A stretch of DNA of 64,000 nt from Rhodothermales bacterium. Lineage in GTDB: Bacteria > Bacteroidota > Rhodothermia > Rhodothermales > UBA10348. Below the pieces are notes generated by a model that made no database searches, was not told the DNA's origin, and saw only the letters and a list, made by a program, of their open reading frames with translations. Positions 8,027 through 16,570 of this stretch are shown here, one piece after another. Position numbers and translations under genes: made by a program. How positions within the stretch are numbered: the stretch's first letter is position 1; every line of letters starts with the position of its first letter. The DNA lies in contig JANJTM010000038.1 of the NCBI GenBank assembly GCA_024711125.1, positions 152,511 through 216,510 of the forward strand. The letters are read 5' to 3'.

Positions 8027-9220
8027 TCAGCGGCCCCGGCGGGGTACCGTCGGAAGGCGTCTGACGACCATCACGGTCGCGTCGTCCGCCCACGGTGAGC
8101 TGCCGCCGAAACGATCGGCGTCATCGAAGATGGCCTGCAGGACGGTTTGCGCCGATTCGGTGCGCAGGTCCCGGGCAAGCGCGACAAGGCGCTCGGTCCC
8201 GTACATCTCGTCCCCCGGCCCGGAACGCTCGATGATGCCGTCCGAGATCAGGACGAGCAGGTCGCCGGGCGCCATGCGCACGAAATTGCGCTCGAGCGGG
8301 ATCTCGGGCAGGGGTCCGAAGACCGTTCCCGTGGGCTCGAGCTCGACCATGCGCCCCTCGGAGAACAGCATGGGCGACACGTGTCCCGCGTTGGCGTAGA
8401 GCAGGTTTCCGTTGTGTTCGATCTCCCCGTAGAAGACCGACATGAATCGGCTGGACCAGGACGATCGGTGCACGATGCGGTTCAGCTTCTTCATCGTGTG
8501 CAGCATCTTCAGCTGCGCCTCCATGCCCATCCGGATCCCCGTGATGACGTCGCGCACGAGAAGCGCGGCAGGCAGGCCGTGACCGCTGGCATCGCCGATC
8601 GAGATGCCCACGACGTCCGGGCCGAGGTCGATGTAGTCGAAGAAGTCCCCGCCCACGGATTCGGCCGGGATCGACCGGGCGGCGAACTCGAAGCCCGGGA
8701 ACGTGGGCACACCCGACGGAAGGAGGCTTCGCTGGATCTCGGCGGCCTGCTCCATGTCGTTCCGCACGGCCTCGGCCTGCAGCCGGTTGTTCAGCGCGAA
8801 GCGCACGGCGTTCATCGCGAACGCGACCTCTTCGTGCGACCACCCCTCCAGGAGGTCGTAGACGAACAGCCACCGGCGAAGCGAGGTGCGCCAGACCGCG
8901 AACGCCGCGGGAACGACGATCCCGTTGTCGGTGGTTTCGGCGAACTCGGCGCGGTCGAAAAGGTAGCTGCCGTGCTCGTCGATGGCCTGCACGATAGGGT
9001 GGTCGGCGTGAAGCCGCTCCGGACCGCGGCTTCCCGCGATGCGCACGAAGTCTTCGTCGAGCTGTTCGTACAGGCGCCCCGACGAAAACCGGAGCGATGG
9101 ACCGAACGAGGCTTCGAAGGCCGCGAGAATGTCGGGCAGGAAGCTCGAACCGTCGCTCTGGAGGCGGATGCGGGCGAGAAGGGCGTCCAGCGCCCGGTAA
9201 AAGGCCTTGGGGTCGAGCAT
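8027..9220 (-). CDS. SpoIIE/RsbU-type PP2C serine phosphatase with N-terminal sensor region
   Basis: The 397-residue protein has an N-terminal part (about 1-140) of GAF-like size with no recognised ligand motif. A short helical linker follows (about 145-170; EQAAEIQRSLLPSG, typical of RsbU-like proteins), then a PP2C/SpoIIE phosphatase domain. Metal-binding acidic motifs are visible: GGDFFDY (about 190-196), ISIGDASGHG (about 207-214), ISDGIIER and ADDATVMVV near the end. Such phosphatases dephosphorylate anti-sigma-factor antagonists in partner-switching systems. No partner anti-sigma or STAS gene lies next to it. It follows dnaB on the same strand with a 47-nt gap. Confidence 0.85.
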   Translation of the reverse strand: MLDPKAFYRALDALLARIRLQSDGSSFLPDILAAFEASFGPSLRFSSGRLYEQLDEDFVRIAGSRGPERLHADHPIVQAIDEHGSYLFDRAEFAETTDNGIVVPAAFAVWRTSLRRWLFVYDLLEGWSHEEVAFAMNAVRFALNNRLQAEAVRNDMEQAAEIQRSLLPSGVPTFPGFEFAARSIPAESVGGDFFDYIDLGPDVVGISIGDASGHGLPAALLVRDVITGIRMGMEAQLKMLHTMKKLNRIVHRSSWSSRFMSVFYGEIEHNGNLLYANAGHVSPMLFSEGRMVELEPTGTVFGPLPEIPLERNFVRMAPGDLLVLISDGIIERSGPGDEMYGTERLVALARDLRTESAQTVLQAIFDDADRFGGSSPWADDATVMVVRRLPTVPRRGR

Positions 9221-9267
9221 GGGGATCGGCCGGTACGCCGGCTCACATCGTGGGAAAAGGGCGAGAC

Positions 9268-10752
9268 TCAGAAGGGAGCGTCATCGCCCGGCTCCCCGTA
9301 GCCGTCACCGGCCCGGCCGAAGTCGCCGGCGGGACGGGCGGACGAACTGGTATACGTGGTCAGGTTCTCGAACCGGGCGTGCTGGTGCACGAACGCGAGC
9401 TTGACGTCGCCCGTCGGGCCGTTCCGCTGTTTGCCGACGATGATCTCGGCGATGCCCTCGGTCGAATTGCCCGCCTCGTCGACGGTGATGCCGTACCGCT
9501 CGGCCCGGTAGATGAACGCGACCACGTCGGCATCCTGCTCGATGGATCCCGATTCGCGAAGGTCCGACAACTGCGGGCGCTTGTCTCCACCGCGCGTTTC
9601 GACCGCTCGCGAGAGCTGGGAAAGCGCGATGACCGGTACGTTCAGCTCCTTCGCCAGCGATTTGAGCGATCGGGAGATGTGCGCGATTTCCTGCTCCCGG
9701 TTTGCATTGCGGCTCATGGCCGTGGCATGCATGAGCTGCAGGTAGTCGACGATGACGAGCCCGATGTCGTGCTCGGCCTTGAGCCGGCGGCACTTGGCCC
9801 GCAGCTCGAGGATCGTGAGGCCGGGCGAGTCGTCGATGAAGATGGGTGCCCGGGAAAGGCGCCCCGCCGCGCGGGCGAGTCTCGGCCAGTCCTCCTCGCT
9901 GAGCCGGCCGGTGCGTGCGGCCTGGGCATCGACGCGGGCCTCGGACGTCAGCATGCGCTGGGCAAGCTGCGCCGAGCTCATTTCGAGCGAGAAGATGGCT
10001 ACCGCTGCCGGGTGCTGGGCGTGCAGGGCCGCGTTCCGTGCCATCGCCAGCGAAAACGCGGTCTTGCCCATCGACGGACGCGCCGCAATGATGATGAGGT
10101 CAGACCGCTGCCAACCGCCCGTGAGGTTGTCCAGCCGGCTGAAGCCGCTCGGAACGCCGGTAACCCCCCCTTCGCGTCCGTGGATCGCCTCGAGTTGCGT
10201 CAGCGTGTCCTTGATGACGTCGTTCATCGACGCCGCCGACCGCCTCAGCTGGGTGTCGGAGATGCGGAATATCTCGCCCTCGGCCGAGTCGAGCAGTTCG
10301 AACGCGTCGGCCGTGGGGTCGTACGCCGAGGAGACGAGCCCCGTCATGGTCTCGATCAGCGATCGCAGGAGGGACTTCTCGGCGATGATGCGCGCGTGGT
10401 ACTCCACGTTGGCCGCCGTCGCCACTTTCGACGTCAGTTCGGTGACGTAGTAGGCGCCTCCCGCTTCGTCGAGCTGTTCCCGCCGCCGCAGTTCCTCGGT
10501 GACGGTGATGATGTCGACCGGGTTGCCGCGCTCGAACAGCGCCAGCATCGCTTCGTAGATGCGCGAATGCCGCCCCGAATAGAACGCGTTGGGCGGCAGG
10601 ATCTCGACCGCCCTCGGAATCGCCTCGCGCTCGATCAGCATGGCGCCCAGGACGGCCTGTTCCACCTCGACGGCCTGCGGCGGCACGCGGCCGCCCAGGT
10701 CAGGCACGGGGCGCTCGAGGCGCGCGGGCAGGATGTCGGAGGAATCGCTCAC
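9268..10752 (-). CDS. dnaB: Replicative DNA helicase DnaB
   Basis: The 494-residue protein has the DnaB N-terminal collar domain (PPQAVEVEQAVLGAMLIE, residues 24-41, onwards) and a RecA-like motor with Walker A (ARPSMGKTA, about 224-232), Walker B (LVIVDYLQLM), and the DLRESGSIEQDAD arginine-finger region. It is the hexameric helicase that unwinds the replication fork and contacts primase and the clamp loader. No intein interrupts it. The C-terminal tail is Gly/Asp-rich. It lies 22 nt downstream of the UDG-like gene and probably shares its transcript. Confidence 0.96.
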   Translation of the reverse strand: MSDSSDILPARLERPVPDLGGRVPPQAVEVEQAVLGAMLIEREAIPRAVEILPPNAFYSGRHSRIYEAMLALFERGNPVDIITVTEELRRREQLDEAGGAYYVTELTSKVATAANVEYHARIIAEKSLLRSLIETMTGLVSSAYDPTADAFELLDSAEGEIFRISDTQLRRSAASMNDVIKDTLTQLEAIHGREGGVTGVPSGFSRLDNLTGGWQRSDLIIIAARPSMGKTAFSLAMARNAALHAQHPAAVAIFSLEMSSAQLAQRMLTSEARVDAQAARTGRLSEEDWPRLARAAGRLSRAPIFIDDSPGLTILELRAKCRRLKAEHDIGLVIVDYLQLMHATAMSRNANREQEIAHISRSLKSLAKELNVPVIALSQLSRAVETRGGDKRPQLSDLRESGSIEQDADVVAFIYRAERYGITVDEAGNSTEGIAEIIVGKQRNGPTGDVKLAFVHQHARFENLTTYTSSSARPAGDFGRAGDGYGEPGDDAPF

Positions 10753-10774
10753 GAGTCCGTTCGCTGTCGTGGGT

Positions 10775-11572
10775 TCAGGTCGAGGTCAGTTCGTCGTATC
10801 GGCGACGGAGCTGCTGTACGTCGTCCCAGGTCGGCCGTTTCCATTCCGGGTTGCGCAGCAGCGCCGCCGGATGGAAGGTCACCATGACCTCGAGGCCGTG
10901 GAAATCGTGGAACTGCCCGCGAAGCTCCTTGAGGCTCGACTGCCGGCCGAGCAGCGAGTTGCCGGCCGTGCGGCCGACGCAGAGCAGGAGTTTCGGCCGG
11001 ATGAGCGTGATCTGCCGGAGCAGGATCGGCAGGTGCGCCGCCACCTCGTCGGGCAGCGGGTCCCGGTTGCCCGGCGGGCGGCTCTTGAGGATGTTCGCGA
11101 TGTAGACGTCGTCGCGCTCGAACCCGATCGCCTTCAGGATCTGCGTGAGCAGCTGCCCGGCCTTGCCCACGAACGGTTCGCCCTGCCGGTCCTCGTCGGC
11201 TCCGGGCGCTTCGCCGACGACCATGAGGTCCGCCTCGGGATTTCCGACCCCGAAGACCGGGTTGATCCGGGTCTCGTCGAGCGGAATCAGCACGGTGCCG
11301 CGCACGTAGGCCTCCAGCTCGTCGAGCGTCCCGATGGACAGTACGGGCGACCCGACCGGGATGCTCGCCGCGATGCGATCGTAGGGGGAGGATCCCGCTG
11401 CCGGGGGCGCCATGGAAACGGGGGGAGGATTCGTGTTCTGCCCGGTCCCGGGGTCCGGGGCGGGAGCGGTGCGCACCGAGAGCGGGTCGTTCCGCAGGAG
11501 CTCGTACCGCCCGTAGACGTGCACGTGGTGCTCGACCGCGGCGCGCAGCAACTGGTGGACGTCGTCGAACAT
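10775..11572 (-). CDS. Family 4/5-like uracil-DNA glycosylase lacking Fe-S cysteines
   Basis: This 265-residue protein starts at ATG 11572 (MFDDVHQLL); the upstream extension is basic and unlike the family. Motif A ([19 protein letters not shown]) and motif B ([11 protein letters not shown]) of the thermostable family 4 uracil-DNA glycosylases are clear. Family 4 enzymes normally hold a 4Fe-4S cluster on four cysteines. Here the segment usually written KCRPP reads KSRPP, the later cysteine position is His (EVAAHLPIL), and the N-terminal Cys pair before FGVGNP is absent. The only cysteine in the protein (LLLCVG) is elsewhere. An unusual linker (about residues 30-85; Pro/Ser/Ala-rich) separates a short N-terminal helix from the catalytic domain. 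It would excise uracil from DNA if active. Confidence 0.8.
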   Translation of the reverse strand: MFDDVHQLLRAAVEHHVHVYGRYELLRNDPLSVRTAPAPDPGTGQNTNPPPVSMAPPAAGSSPYDRIAASIPVGSPVLSIGTLDELEAYVRGTVLIPLDETRINPVFGVGNPEADLMVVGEAPGADEDRQGEPFVGKAGQLLTQILKAIGFERDDVYIANILKSRPPGNRDPLPDEVAAHLPILLRQITLIRPKLLLCVGRTAGNSLLGRQSSLKELRGQFHDFHGLEVMVTFHPAALLRNPEWKRPTWDDVQQLRRRYDELTST

Positions 11573-11663
11573 CGGGAGCGCAAGGTGAACCGGTAGAGTA
11601 CGGCCTGCCGACGGCCCCGACCGGGCACGTTGCCAACGATTTCTCAACAGGGGCCGCGGAATC

Positions 11664-12884
11664 CTACCTCGGGGCGCTCACGCGGTCGAGCAGGAGCGAC
11701 GCGACGGCGGCCTTGGGCAGGACCGGAAAATCCTCCCGTCCCCCTTCCCGCGAGAGCAGGGTCACCCGGTTGGTATCCGGGCCGAACCCGGCGCCCGTTT
11801 CGTTCGGATCGTTGAGCACGATGTAGTCGAGGTTCTTCCGCTCCAGCTTGGCCCGTGCGTTCTCGAGGCCATCGTGGGTCTCGAGGGCGAACCCGACGAG
11901 CACCTGCCCCGCCCTTTTCGACGCGCCGAGTCCCGCGAGCACGTCCGGGGTGCGGCGCAACCGGAGCATGAGATCGTCGTCGGCCTTCTTCAGTTTCCGG
12001 TCGGAGGATTCCACCGGCGCGTAGTCGGCGACGGCGGCGGCCGCCACGACGAGGTCGGCGTCCGGGACCGAACGCACGGCCCGCTCGAGATCGTCGGCCG
12101 AGCGGATGTCCACGCGGTCCACGCCCGCCGGGGTTTCGAGCGACGTCGGTCCCGTGACCAGCGTGACGCGGGCGCCGCGCCGGGCCGCCTCGGCGGCGAC
12201 GGCGAATCCCATGGTGCCCGTCGAGCGGTTCGACAGGAATCGCACCGGGTCCAGGTCCTCGACCGTCGGGCCCGCGGTCACCAGTACGTGGCGGCCGGCC
12301 AGCGACCGGTCTTCCGGCGCGGCAGCCCCCAGCATGCGCGCGATGCGCTCGAAGATGGCGGCGGGATCGGGAAGCCGGCCCTTCCCGACCAGGCCGCTCG
12401 CGAGTTCCCCCTCCTCGGGCGGCATGACGTGCACGCCGTGGCGCACGAGCAAGGCGAGGTTCTCCTGCGTGGCCGGGTGCTCGAACATGTCGTGATCCAT
12501 CGCCGGGCAGACGAGGACGGGGCAGGCGGCCGACAGGTAAACGGCAGTCAGCATGGAATCGCAGTGCCCGTGGGCCAGCTTGGCCATCGTGTTGGCCGTC
12601 AGCGGCGCGACGACGAGCAGTTCGCCCCAGCGGCCGAGGTGCACGTGCCGGGTCCAGCTTCCGTTCGGAGCATCCGGGACCAGGTCCACCAGCACCTCCC
12701 GCTCCGACAGCGTGCCGAGCGTCAGGGGCGTCACGAACCGTGTCGCCTCCCGGGTCATGAGCACCTGCACCAGGGCACCGGCCTTCTTGAGCAGGCGCAC
12801 GAGCTCGGCGGTCTTGTAGGCCGCGATTCCGCCCGTGACCCCGAGGAGGACGCGTCGGCCCGCCAACGGCTTGGGATCGGACAT
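11664..12884 (-). CDS. coaBC: Bifunctional phosphopantothenoylcysteine decarboxylase/phosphopantothenate-cysteine ligase
   Basis: The 406-residue protein starts at ATG 12884. The N-terminal flavoprotein decarboxylase (CoaC) has GVTGGIAAYK (12-21), APLTANTMAKLAHG and the active-site region CPAMDHDMFEHPATQENL. The C-terminal CoaB ligase begins near residue 190 (VLVTAGPTVEDLDPVRFLSNRSTG). Together they turn 4'-phosphopantothenate into 4'-phosphopantetheine using CTP and cysteine, in coenzyme A synthesis. It lies 8 nt after gmk in a yicC-gmk-coaBC operon. The rpoZ gene often found between gmk and coaBC is not there. Confidence 0.95.
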   Translation of the reverse strand: MSDPKPLAGRRVLLGVTGGIAAYKTAELVRLLKKAGALVQVLMTREATRFVTPLTLGTLSEREVLVDLVPDAPNGSWTRHVHLGRWGELLVVAPLTANTMAKLAHGHCDSMLTAVYLSAACPVLVCPAMDHDMFEHPATQENLALLVRHGVHVMPPEEGELASGLVGKGRLPDPAAIFERIARMLGAAAPEDRSLAGRHVLVTAGPTVEDLDPVRFLSNRSTGTMGFAVAAEAARRGARVTLVTGPTSLETPAGVDRVDIRSADDLERAVRSVPDADLVVAAAAVADYAPVESSDRKLKKADDDLMLRLRRTPDVLAGLGASKRAGQVLVGFALETHDGLENARAKLERKNLDYIVLNDPNETGAGFGPDTNRVTLLSREGGREDFPVLPKAAVASLLLDRVSAPR

Positions 12885-12892
12885 GGGGTGCC

Positions 12893-13474
12893 TCAGGTGG
12901 TGGAGCCCGACAGGAACGACCGTACGAGCGCGATCGTTTCGCCGGCCGCCCGATCCAGGTCGTCGTTGACGACGACGGCGTCGAACCGGTCGCGGTAGGT
13001 CAGCTCGTAGCGTACACGCTCCAGGCGGGTTTCGAGGTCGGCCGGCGTCTCGGTTCCGCGCAAACGCAGCCGGGATTCGAGGATCCCGTAGCTGGGAGGG
13101 CTGATGAAGACCACGAAGGCGTCCGCTCCGAAAACCCGCTTGACGGAGGTAGCGCCCCGAACGTCGACGTCGAGAAGGACCGGCGCGTCGGTCGAGGACC
13201 GTTCGACCTCCTCGACGAGCGTGCCGTACCAGCGGCCGGGGTAGACCTCCTCGCATTCGACGAAGGCGTCGTCGGCGACCCGGCGGCGAAAGGTGGCCTC
13301 GTCGAGGAAATGATACTCCCGTCCGTCCCGCTCCCCGGGGCGGGGCGGGCGCGTGGTCGCCGACACCGAAAAGCGCATCGACGGAAAGGCGGCGAGCAGT
13401 CGCGCCGCCACGGAGCTCTTCCCGGCTCCCGACGGGGCCGTCACCACGACGATGCGCGGTCCCTTACTCGACAT
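12893..13474 (-). CDS. gmk: Guanylate kinase
   Basis: The 193-residue protein has the P-loop APSGAGKSS (13-21), the GMP-binding segment SVSATTRPPRPGERDGREY, and a lid region. This matches guanylate kinase in length and motif order. It converts GMP and ATP to GDP and ADP. Its start overlaps the end of yicC by 11 nt and coaBC follows after 8 nt, so the three are translationally close and very likely one transcript. Confidence 0.96.
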   Translation of the reverse strand: MSSKGPRIVVVTAPSGAGKSSVAARLLAAFPSMRFSVSATTRPPRPGERDGREYHFLDEATFRRRVADDAFVECEEVYPGRWYGTLVEEVERSSTDAPVLLDVDVRGATSVKRVFGADAFVVFISPPSYGILESRLRLRGTETPADLETRLERVRYELTYRDRFDAVVVNDDLDRAAGETIALVRSFLSGSTT

Positions 13475-14348
13475 TCTCGATCTGCTCCTTGATCTTCTCG
13501 AGGTCCTCCTTCATCGCGATGACGACGTGGGCCACCTCGGCGTCGTTCGCCTTGGATCCGATCGTGTTGACCTCGCGGTTCATCTCCTGCGAGAGGAAGT
13601 TCAGCTTGCGTCCGACCGCCTCGGGCGTGTCGAGCGCCTGCCGGAAGAGGTCGAGGTGGGACCGCAGGCGCACGCACTCCTCGGTGACGTCGATGCGGTC
13701 GGCGATGTAGGCCATCTCCTGTTCCAGGCGCTCCGGGTTGACGCGGGCGTCCTGGAGCAGGTCCTCGAGCCGCTGCCGGAGCCGGTCCCGGATTTCCGGA
13801 AGGCGGAGCGGAACGCGGGCCTCGACCACGGCGAGGGAGGCCTCGATGCGGTCGATCCGCCCGAGCAGCTCGGTGCGCAGCGCCAGGCCCTCCTGACGGC
13901 GCATGGCCGACAGGGCCTCGAGCCCGGCCTGCACGGCCCGGCGGACGGCAGCCCAGGCGTGCTCGCCCGCGTCGGGATCCTCGGGTCTCGGCACGAAGAG
14001 GTCCGGGAAGCGCAGCAGGTGGTCGAGTTCGAACGGCACATCCTCGAGCCCGGCGGCCTCCCGGATTTCGTCCAGGGCCCGCCGGTAGGTTCGCACGGCG
14101 TCGGGGTCGACGGTGACGGAGCGCTCGCTCCGGGACGCCGAATCGAGCTGCACGCTCACCGAGACGCGTCCGCGGGACACGGCGTCCTTCACGAGGCGCT
14201 GGACCTCGGTGTCCCGTTCGGCGACCTCGCGCGGAAGGCGGGTCGAGACCTCGCAGAAGCGGGAGTTGACCGAGCGCAGCTCGACGGTGGCGACGAAGCC
14301 GCCGGCTTCGGCCTGGGCGCGGCCGAAGCCGGTCATGCTGGCGATCAT
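13464..14348 (-). CDS. yicC: YicC-family endoribonuclease
   Basis: The 294-residue protein begins MIASMTGFGRAQAE, the standard YicC N-terminus (SMTGFG), and ends with the conserved C-terminal block LNFLSQEMNREVNTIGSKAND. YicC-family proteins are reported to be endoribonucleases that help degrade certain RNAs. In many bacteria the gene precedes gmk, as here. A putative -10 element (TATTTTG) lies about 40 nt upstream, and this is taken as the start of the yicC-gmk-coaBC unit. Confidence 0.93.
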   Translation of the reverse strand: MIASMTGFGRAQAEAGGFVATVELRSVNSRFCEVSTRLPREVAERDTEVQRLVKDAVSRGRVSVSVQLDSASRSERSVTVDPDAVRTYRRALDEIREAAGLEDVPFELDHLLRFPDLFVPRPEDPDAGEHAWAAVRRAVQAGLEALSAMRRQEGLALRTELLGRIDRIEASLAVVEARVPLRLPEIRDRLRQRLEDLLQDARVNPERLEQEMAYIADRIDVTEECVRLRSHLDLFRQALDTPEAVGRKLNFLSQEMNREVNTIGSKANDAEVAHVVIAMKEDLEKIKEQIENVE

Positions 14349-14383
14349 GGGGATCGGGGTTCGTGCGAGGAAAGGGAAGTGCC

Positions 14384-14390
14384 CAAAATA
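14384..14390 (-). promoter_or_regulatory. Putative -10 element for yicC-gmk-coaBC
   Basis: On the minus strand TATTTTG, preceded by CG, lies 36 nt before the yicC ATG. It matches the element before rplM (also CGTATTTTG). No good -35 was found at 16-18 nt. Confidence 0.45.
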
Positions 14391-14493
14391 CGCCCGTTGC
14401 GGAACGGGGACCCGTCAGCGGGTGCGGAAGTCGCCGAGTAAGGCGCCGATCCGTCGGAGCAGGTCGAGCGTGCGGGCGTCCGGGGGTCGGCGG

Positions 14494-14653
14494 GGGGACA
14501 TCGCTGCGCTCGTCCCCTGGGGCGGGACCGGGCGTCGGCGGGTCGCATCGCTTCGCTCGCTCCTGTGCGGGGTCGGGCCTCGGCGTGGGGACATCGCTGC
14601 GCTCGTCCCCTTCGACTGGGCCTCGGCGTGGGGACATCGCTGCGCTCGTCCCC
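14494..14653. repeat. Four-unit degenerate 45-bp repeat with palindromic cores
   Basis: Three identical 24-bp cores occur at 14494-14517, 14587-14610 and 14630-14653. Each begins GGGGACATCGC and ends CTCGTCCCC, with GGGGAC/GTCCCC as an inverted pair. A diverged fourth copy lies near 14541-14566 (GGTCGCATCGCTTCGCTCGC...). Unit starts are spaced about 46, 47 and 43 bp, with a shared linker (CTCGGCGTG before the last two copies). The array lies in the non-coding stretch between yicC and tRNA-Ser. Function is unknown; the units could form hairpins in RNA. Confidence 0.7.
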
Positions 14654-14756
14654 TGGGAGGTGGCGGGAGGGATTACGCCTGGGGCGTGGATCCCGGGGTG
14701 GGGGGACCTTACATCGAATCTCCCGTTGCGCGGGCCCCTGGAGGGGGCCTGTCGCG

Positions 14757-14807
14757 CTCCGAGGGAGGGCACTACGCGAGCGAGCTCGCTCCGGCCCTCC
14801 CTCGGAG
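14757..14807. repeat. Long nested inverted repeat
   Basis: Arms CTCCGAGGGAGGGC (14757-14770) and GCCCTCCCTCGGAG (14794-14807) are perfect 14-bp complements. The 23-nt loop itself contains the perfect 14-bp palindrome GAGCGAGCTCGCTC. It would form a very stable nested hairpin on either strand. It lies between the 45-bp repeat cluster and the tRNA-Ser gene. Confidence 0.7.
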
Positions 14808-14810
14808 CAC

Positions 14811-14846
14811 GAACGCCCGCTGCGCGGGCGCGCGCAGCGGGCGTTC
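14811..14846 (-). terminator. Strong hairpin just after tRNA-Ser
   Basis: Arms GAACGCCCGCTGCG (14811-14824) and CGCAGCGGGCGTTC (14833-14846) form a 14-bp stem with an 8-nt loop, starting 4 nt past the tRNA 3' end. No U-tract follows, so it may be a processing or 3'-protection hairpin, or a terminator of an unusual kind. Confidence 0.5.
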
Positions 14847-14850
14847 GATG

Positions 14851-14938
14851 CGGAGAGGGAGGGATTCGAACCCTCGGTACCGGGTTACGGTACACACGCT
14901 TTCCAGGCGTGCCCCTTCAGCCACTCGGGCACCTCTCC
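14851..14938 (-). tRNA. tRNA-Ser, anticodon GGA
   Basis: The minus strand folds as a class II tRNA: acceptor stem GGAGAGG/CCTCTCC, anticodon stem CACGC/GCGTG with loop CTGGAAA (anticodon GGA at 14902-14904), a long variable arm (GTACCG/CGGTAC), T-arm GAGGG-TTCGAAT-CCCTC, and discriminator G73, as expected for serine. It reads UCC and UCU codons. CCA is not encoded. It follows frr on the same strand and may share its transcript. Confidence 0.95.
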
Positions 14939-14943
14939 GGCTT

Positions 14944-14959
14944 GCCCCCGCGAGGGGGC
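14944..14959 (-). terminator. GC hairpin between frr and tRNA-Ser
   Basis: GCCCCC-GCGA-GGGGGC forms a 6-bp stem with a tetraloop, 6 nt upstream of the tRNA 5' end. It may mark the frr 3' end or guide tRNA processing. There is no U-tract. Confidence 0.3.
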
Positions 14960-15045
14960 GGGGGCTGTCGAATGCACCACGGCGGGCCAGGTTTCTCCGG
15001 GGCGGGCTCGACGGGAGCGCAACCGGAGGACGGGCCCGGCCGGGG

Positions 15046-15615
15046 TCAGACTTCCATGATTTCGGCCTCCTTGTGCTGGAGGAGCGAGTCGATCTTGTGG
15101 ATGTAGTCGTCGGTCATCTTCTGGAGGAGGTCCTCGGCCTCGAAGCGCATGTCCTCGGGCAGGCCTTCCTCCTTCTGCATGTCCTTGATATGGTCCTTCG
15201 AGTGCCGGCGCACGTTGCGCACGGCGATCTTGGCGTCCTCGCCGCGCGTCTTCGCCCCCTTCACCAGGTCGCGCCGCCGTTCCTCGGAAAGCGGGGGCAC
15301 CGGAAGGCGGATGAAGGAACCGTCGTTGGACGGGTTGAGGCCGAGGTTGGCGGCCTGGATGGCCTTCTCGACGTCATTGAGCACGGACCGATCCCACGGC
15401 TGCACGACGATGAGGTCGGGCTGCGGCGCCGAGATCGAGGCCATCTGGGCGAGCGGAGTGTGCGTGCCGTAGTAGTCCACCCGCACGTTTTCCAGCATCG
15501 CGGGCGATGCCCGTCCCGCCCGGATGGCGCGGAGGTCCTGCCGGAGGTGTTCGACCGTCTTGTCCATGTGGTCCTTCGCTTCGTCGAGGACCATCTGCAG
15601 GCTTTCGTGGAGCAT
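15046..15615 (-). CDS. frr: Ribosome recycling factor
   Basis: The 189-residue protein starts at ATG 15615 (MLHESLQMVLDEAKDHMDKT). It has the three-helix-bundle pattern and the conserved RAGRASPAMLENVRVDYYGT segment, and it ends with the typical HKEAEIMEV tail. Length is normal. With EF-G it splits the post-termination ribosome. It follows pyrH by 17 nt, the usual pyrH-frr pair. The frame is open upstream but that part is antisense-like within pyrH. Confidence 0.97.
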   Translation of the reverse strand: MLHESLQMVLDEAKDHMDKTVEHLRQDLRAIRAGRASPAMLENVRVDYYGTHTPLAQMASISAPQPDLIVVQPWDRSVLNDVEKAIQAANLGLNPSNDGSFIRLPVPPLSEERRRDLVKGAKTRGEDAKIAVRNVRRHSKDHIKDMQKEEGLPEDMRFEAEDLLQKMTDDYIHKIDSLLQHKEAEIMEV

Positions 15616-15632
15616 GGTGGTGCGGACTCGGT

Positions 15633-16397
15633 TCAGGCGCTTGCGGGAACGGCGGCCGAGTCCCAGTGGACGAGGGATCCGACGGGCTCTCCCTTGAGCA
15701 GGCGCAGCAGGTTTCCGGGTTCGTTGAAGTTGAAGACGACGATGCGCAGCGACGATTCGCGGCACAGCGTGAACGCGGTCAGGTCCATCACGCGCAGGTC
15801 CCGGGCAATGACCTCATTTCCGTGGATGGACTCGAAACGCGTAGCGGACGGGTCCTTTTCCGGATCGGCGGTGAATATCCCGTCGACGCGCGTGCCTTTC
15901 AGCAGCACGTCGGCGTCGATTTCGAGGGCGCGGAGCGCCGCGGCGGTGTCCGTCGTGAAGTACGGGTTGCCCGTTCCCGATCCGAAGATCACGACGCGGC
16001 CCTTTTCGAGATGGCGGATCGCGCGTCGCCGGATGAACGGCTCGGCGATCTGTTCCATCTTGATGCTGGACTGGAGGCGGGTCTTGAGACCGGCCTGCTC
16101 GAGCGCGTCCTGCAGGGCCATGGCGTTGATCATGGTCGCCAGCATGCCCATGTAGTCGCCGTGGGCGCGCGTCATTCCCCCGTGTGCGTTTCCGACCCCC
16201 CGGAAGATGTTGCCCCCTCCGATCACGACGGCGACCTCGGCCCCGGCGTGTACCGCCGAACGGATCTCGGCGGCGTAGCTCGCAAGCACGTCCTGGTCGA
16301 TTCCGAACTCCCGGGAGCCCATGAGCGACTCGCCGCTCAGCTTGAGCAGGATGCGGCGGTACCGGAGCGGACCGTCGACGGGTAGGGTGTCGGCCAT
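15633..16397 (-). CDS. pyrH: Uridylate (UMP) kinase
   Basis: The 254-residue amino-acid-kinase-fold protein has the N-terminal KLSGESLMG, the glycine-rich [11 protein letters not shown] and the nucleotide-binding [13 protein letters not shown]. It phosphorylates UMP to UDP with ATP in the cytoplasm. The gene begins 24 nt after a well-formed -10 element with a TTGAAC box 17 nt further upstream. Frr follows. A strong terminator separates it from tsf upstream, so it is probably transcribed from its own promoter. Confidence 0.96.
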   Translation of the reverse strand: MADTLPVDGPLRYRRILLKLSGESLMGSREFGIDQDVLASYAAEIRSAVHAGAEVAVVIGGGNIFRGVGNAHGGMTRAHGDYMGMLATMINAMALQDALEQAGLKTRLQSSIKMEQIAEPFIRRRAIRHLEKGRVVIFGSGTGNPYFTTDTAAALRALEIDADVLLKGTRVDGIFTADPEKDPSATRFESIHGNEVIARDLRVMDLTAFTLCRESSLRIVVFNFNEPGNLLRLLKGEPVGSLVHWDSAAVPASA

Positions 16398-16420
16398 GGG
16401 GATGGGGAACGGGGTTCCGG

Positions 16421-16450
16421 CAATCTACGCGGTCCGATGGGGCCGTTCAA
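16421..16450 (-). promoter_or_regulatory. Putative pyrH promoter
   Basis: On the minus strand TTGAAC (16445-16450), a 17-nt spacer and TAGATTG (16421-16427) lie just before pyrH; the -10 element is 23 nt from the ATG. TTGA plus 17-nt spacing plus TAnnTT is a convincing housekeeping-type promoter. Confidence 0.6.
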
Positions 16451-16520
16451 TCGACTCCCGACGGGGCCAAGGGCTCCCGTAGGCGGGATTCCCCTGCGAT
16501 TCACGACGGAAACCCGAAAA

Positions 16521-16552
16521 AACGGGCGCGCCGGCCCACCGGCGCGCCCGTT
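16521..16552 (-). terminator. Terminator of rpsB-tsf
   Basis: A perfect 14-bp stem (AACGGGCGCGCCGG and its complement) with a 4-nt loop is followed on the minus strand by a T-run (TTTTTTC). It begins 18 nt after the tsf stop. This is the clearest intrinsic terminator in the window. Confidence 0.85.
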
Positions 16553-16570
16553 TCCTGGATGCGGAAGGGC

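Noticed and set aside
14494..14653. CRISPR array
   Set aside because: Spacers between the cores are short (about 20 nt), partly identical, and one core is diverged; there are no cas genes nearby.
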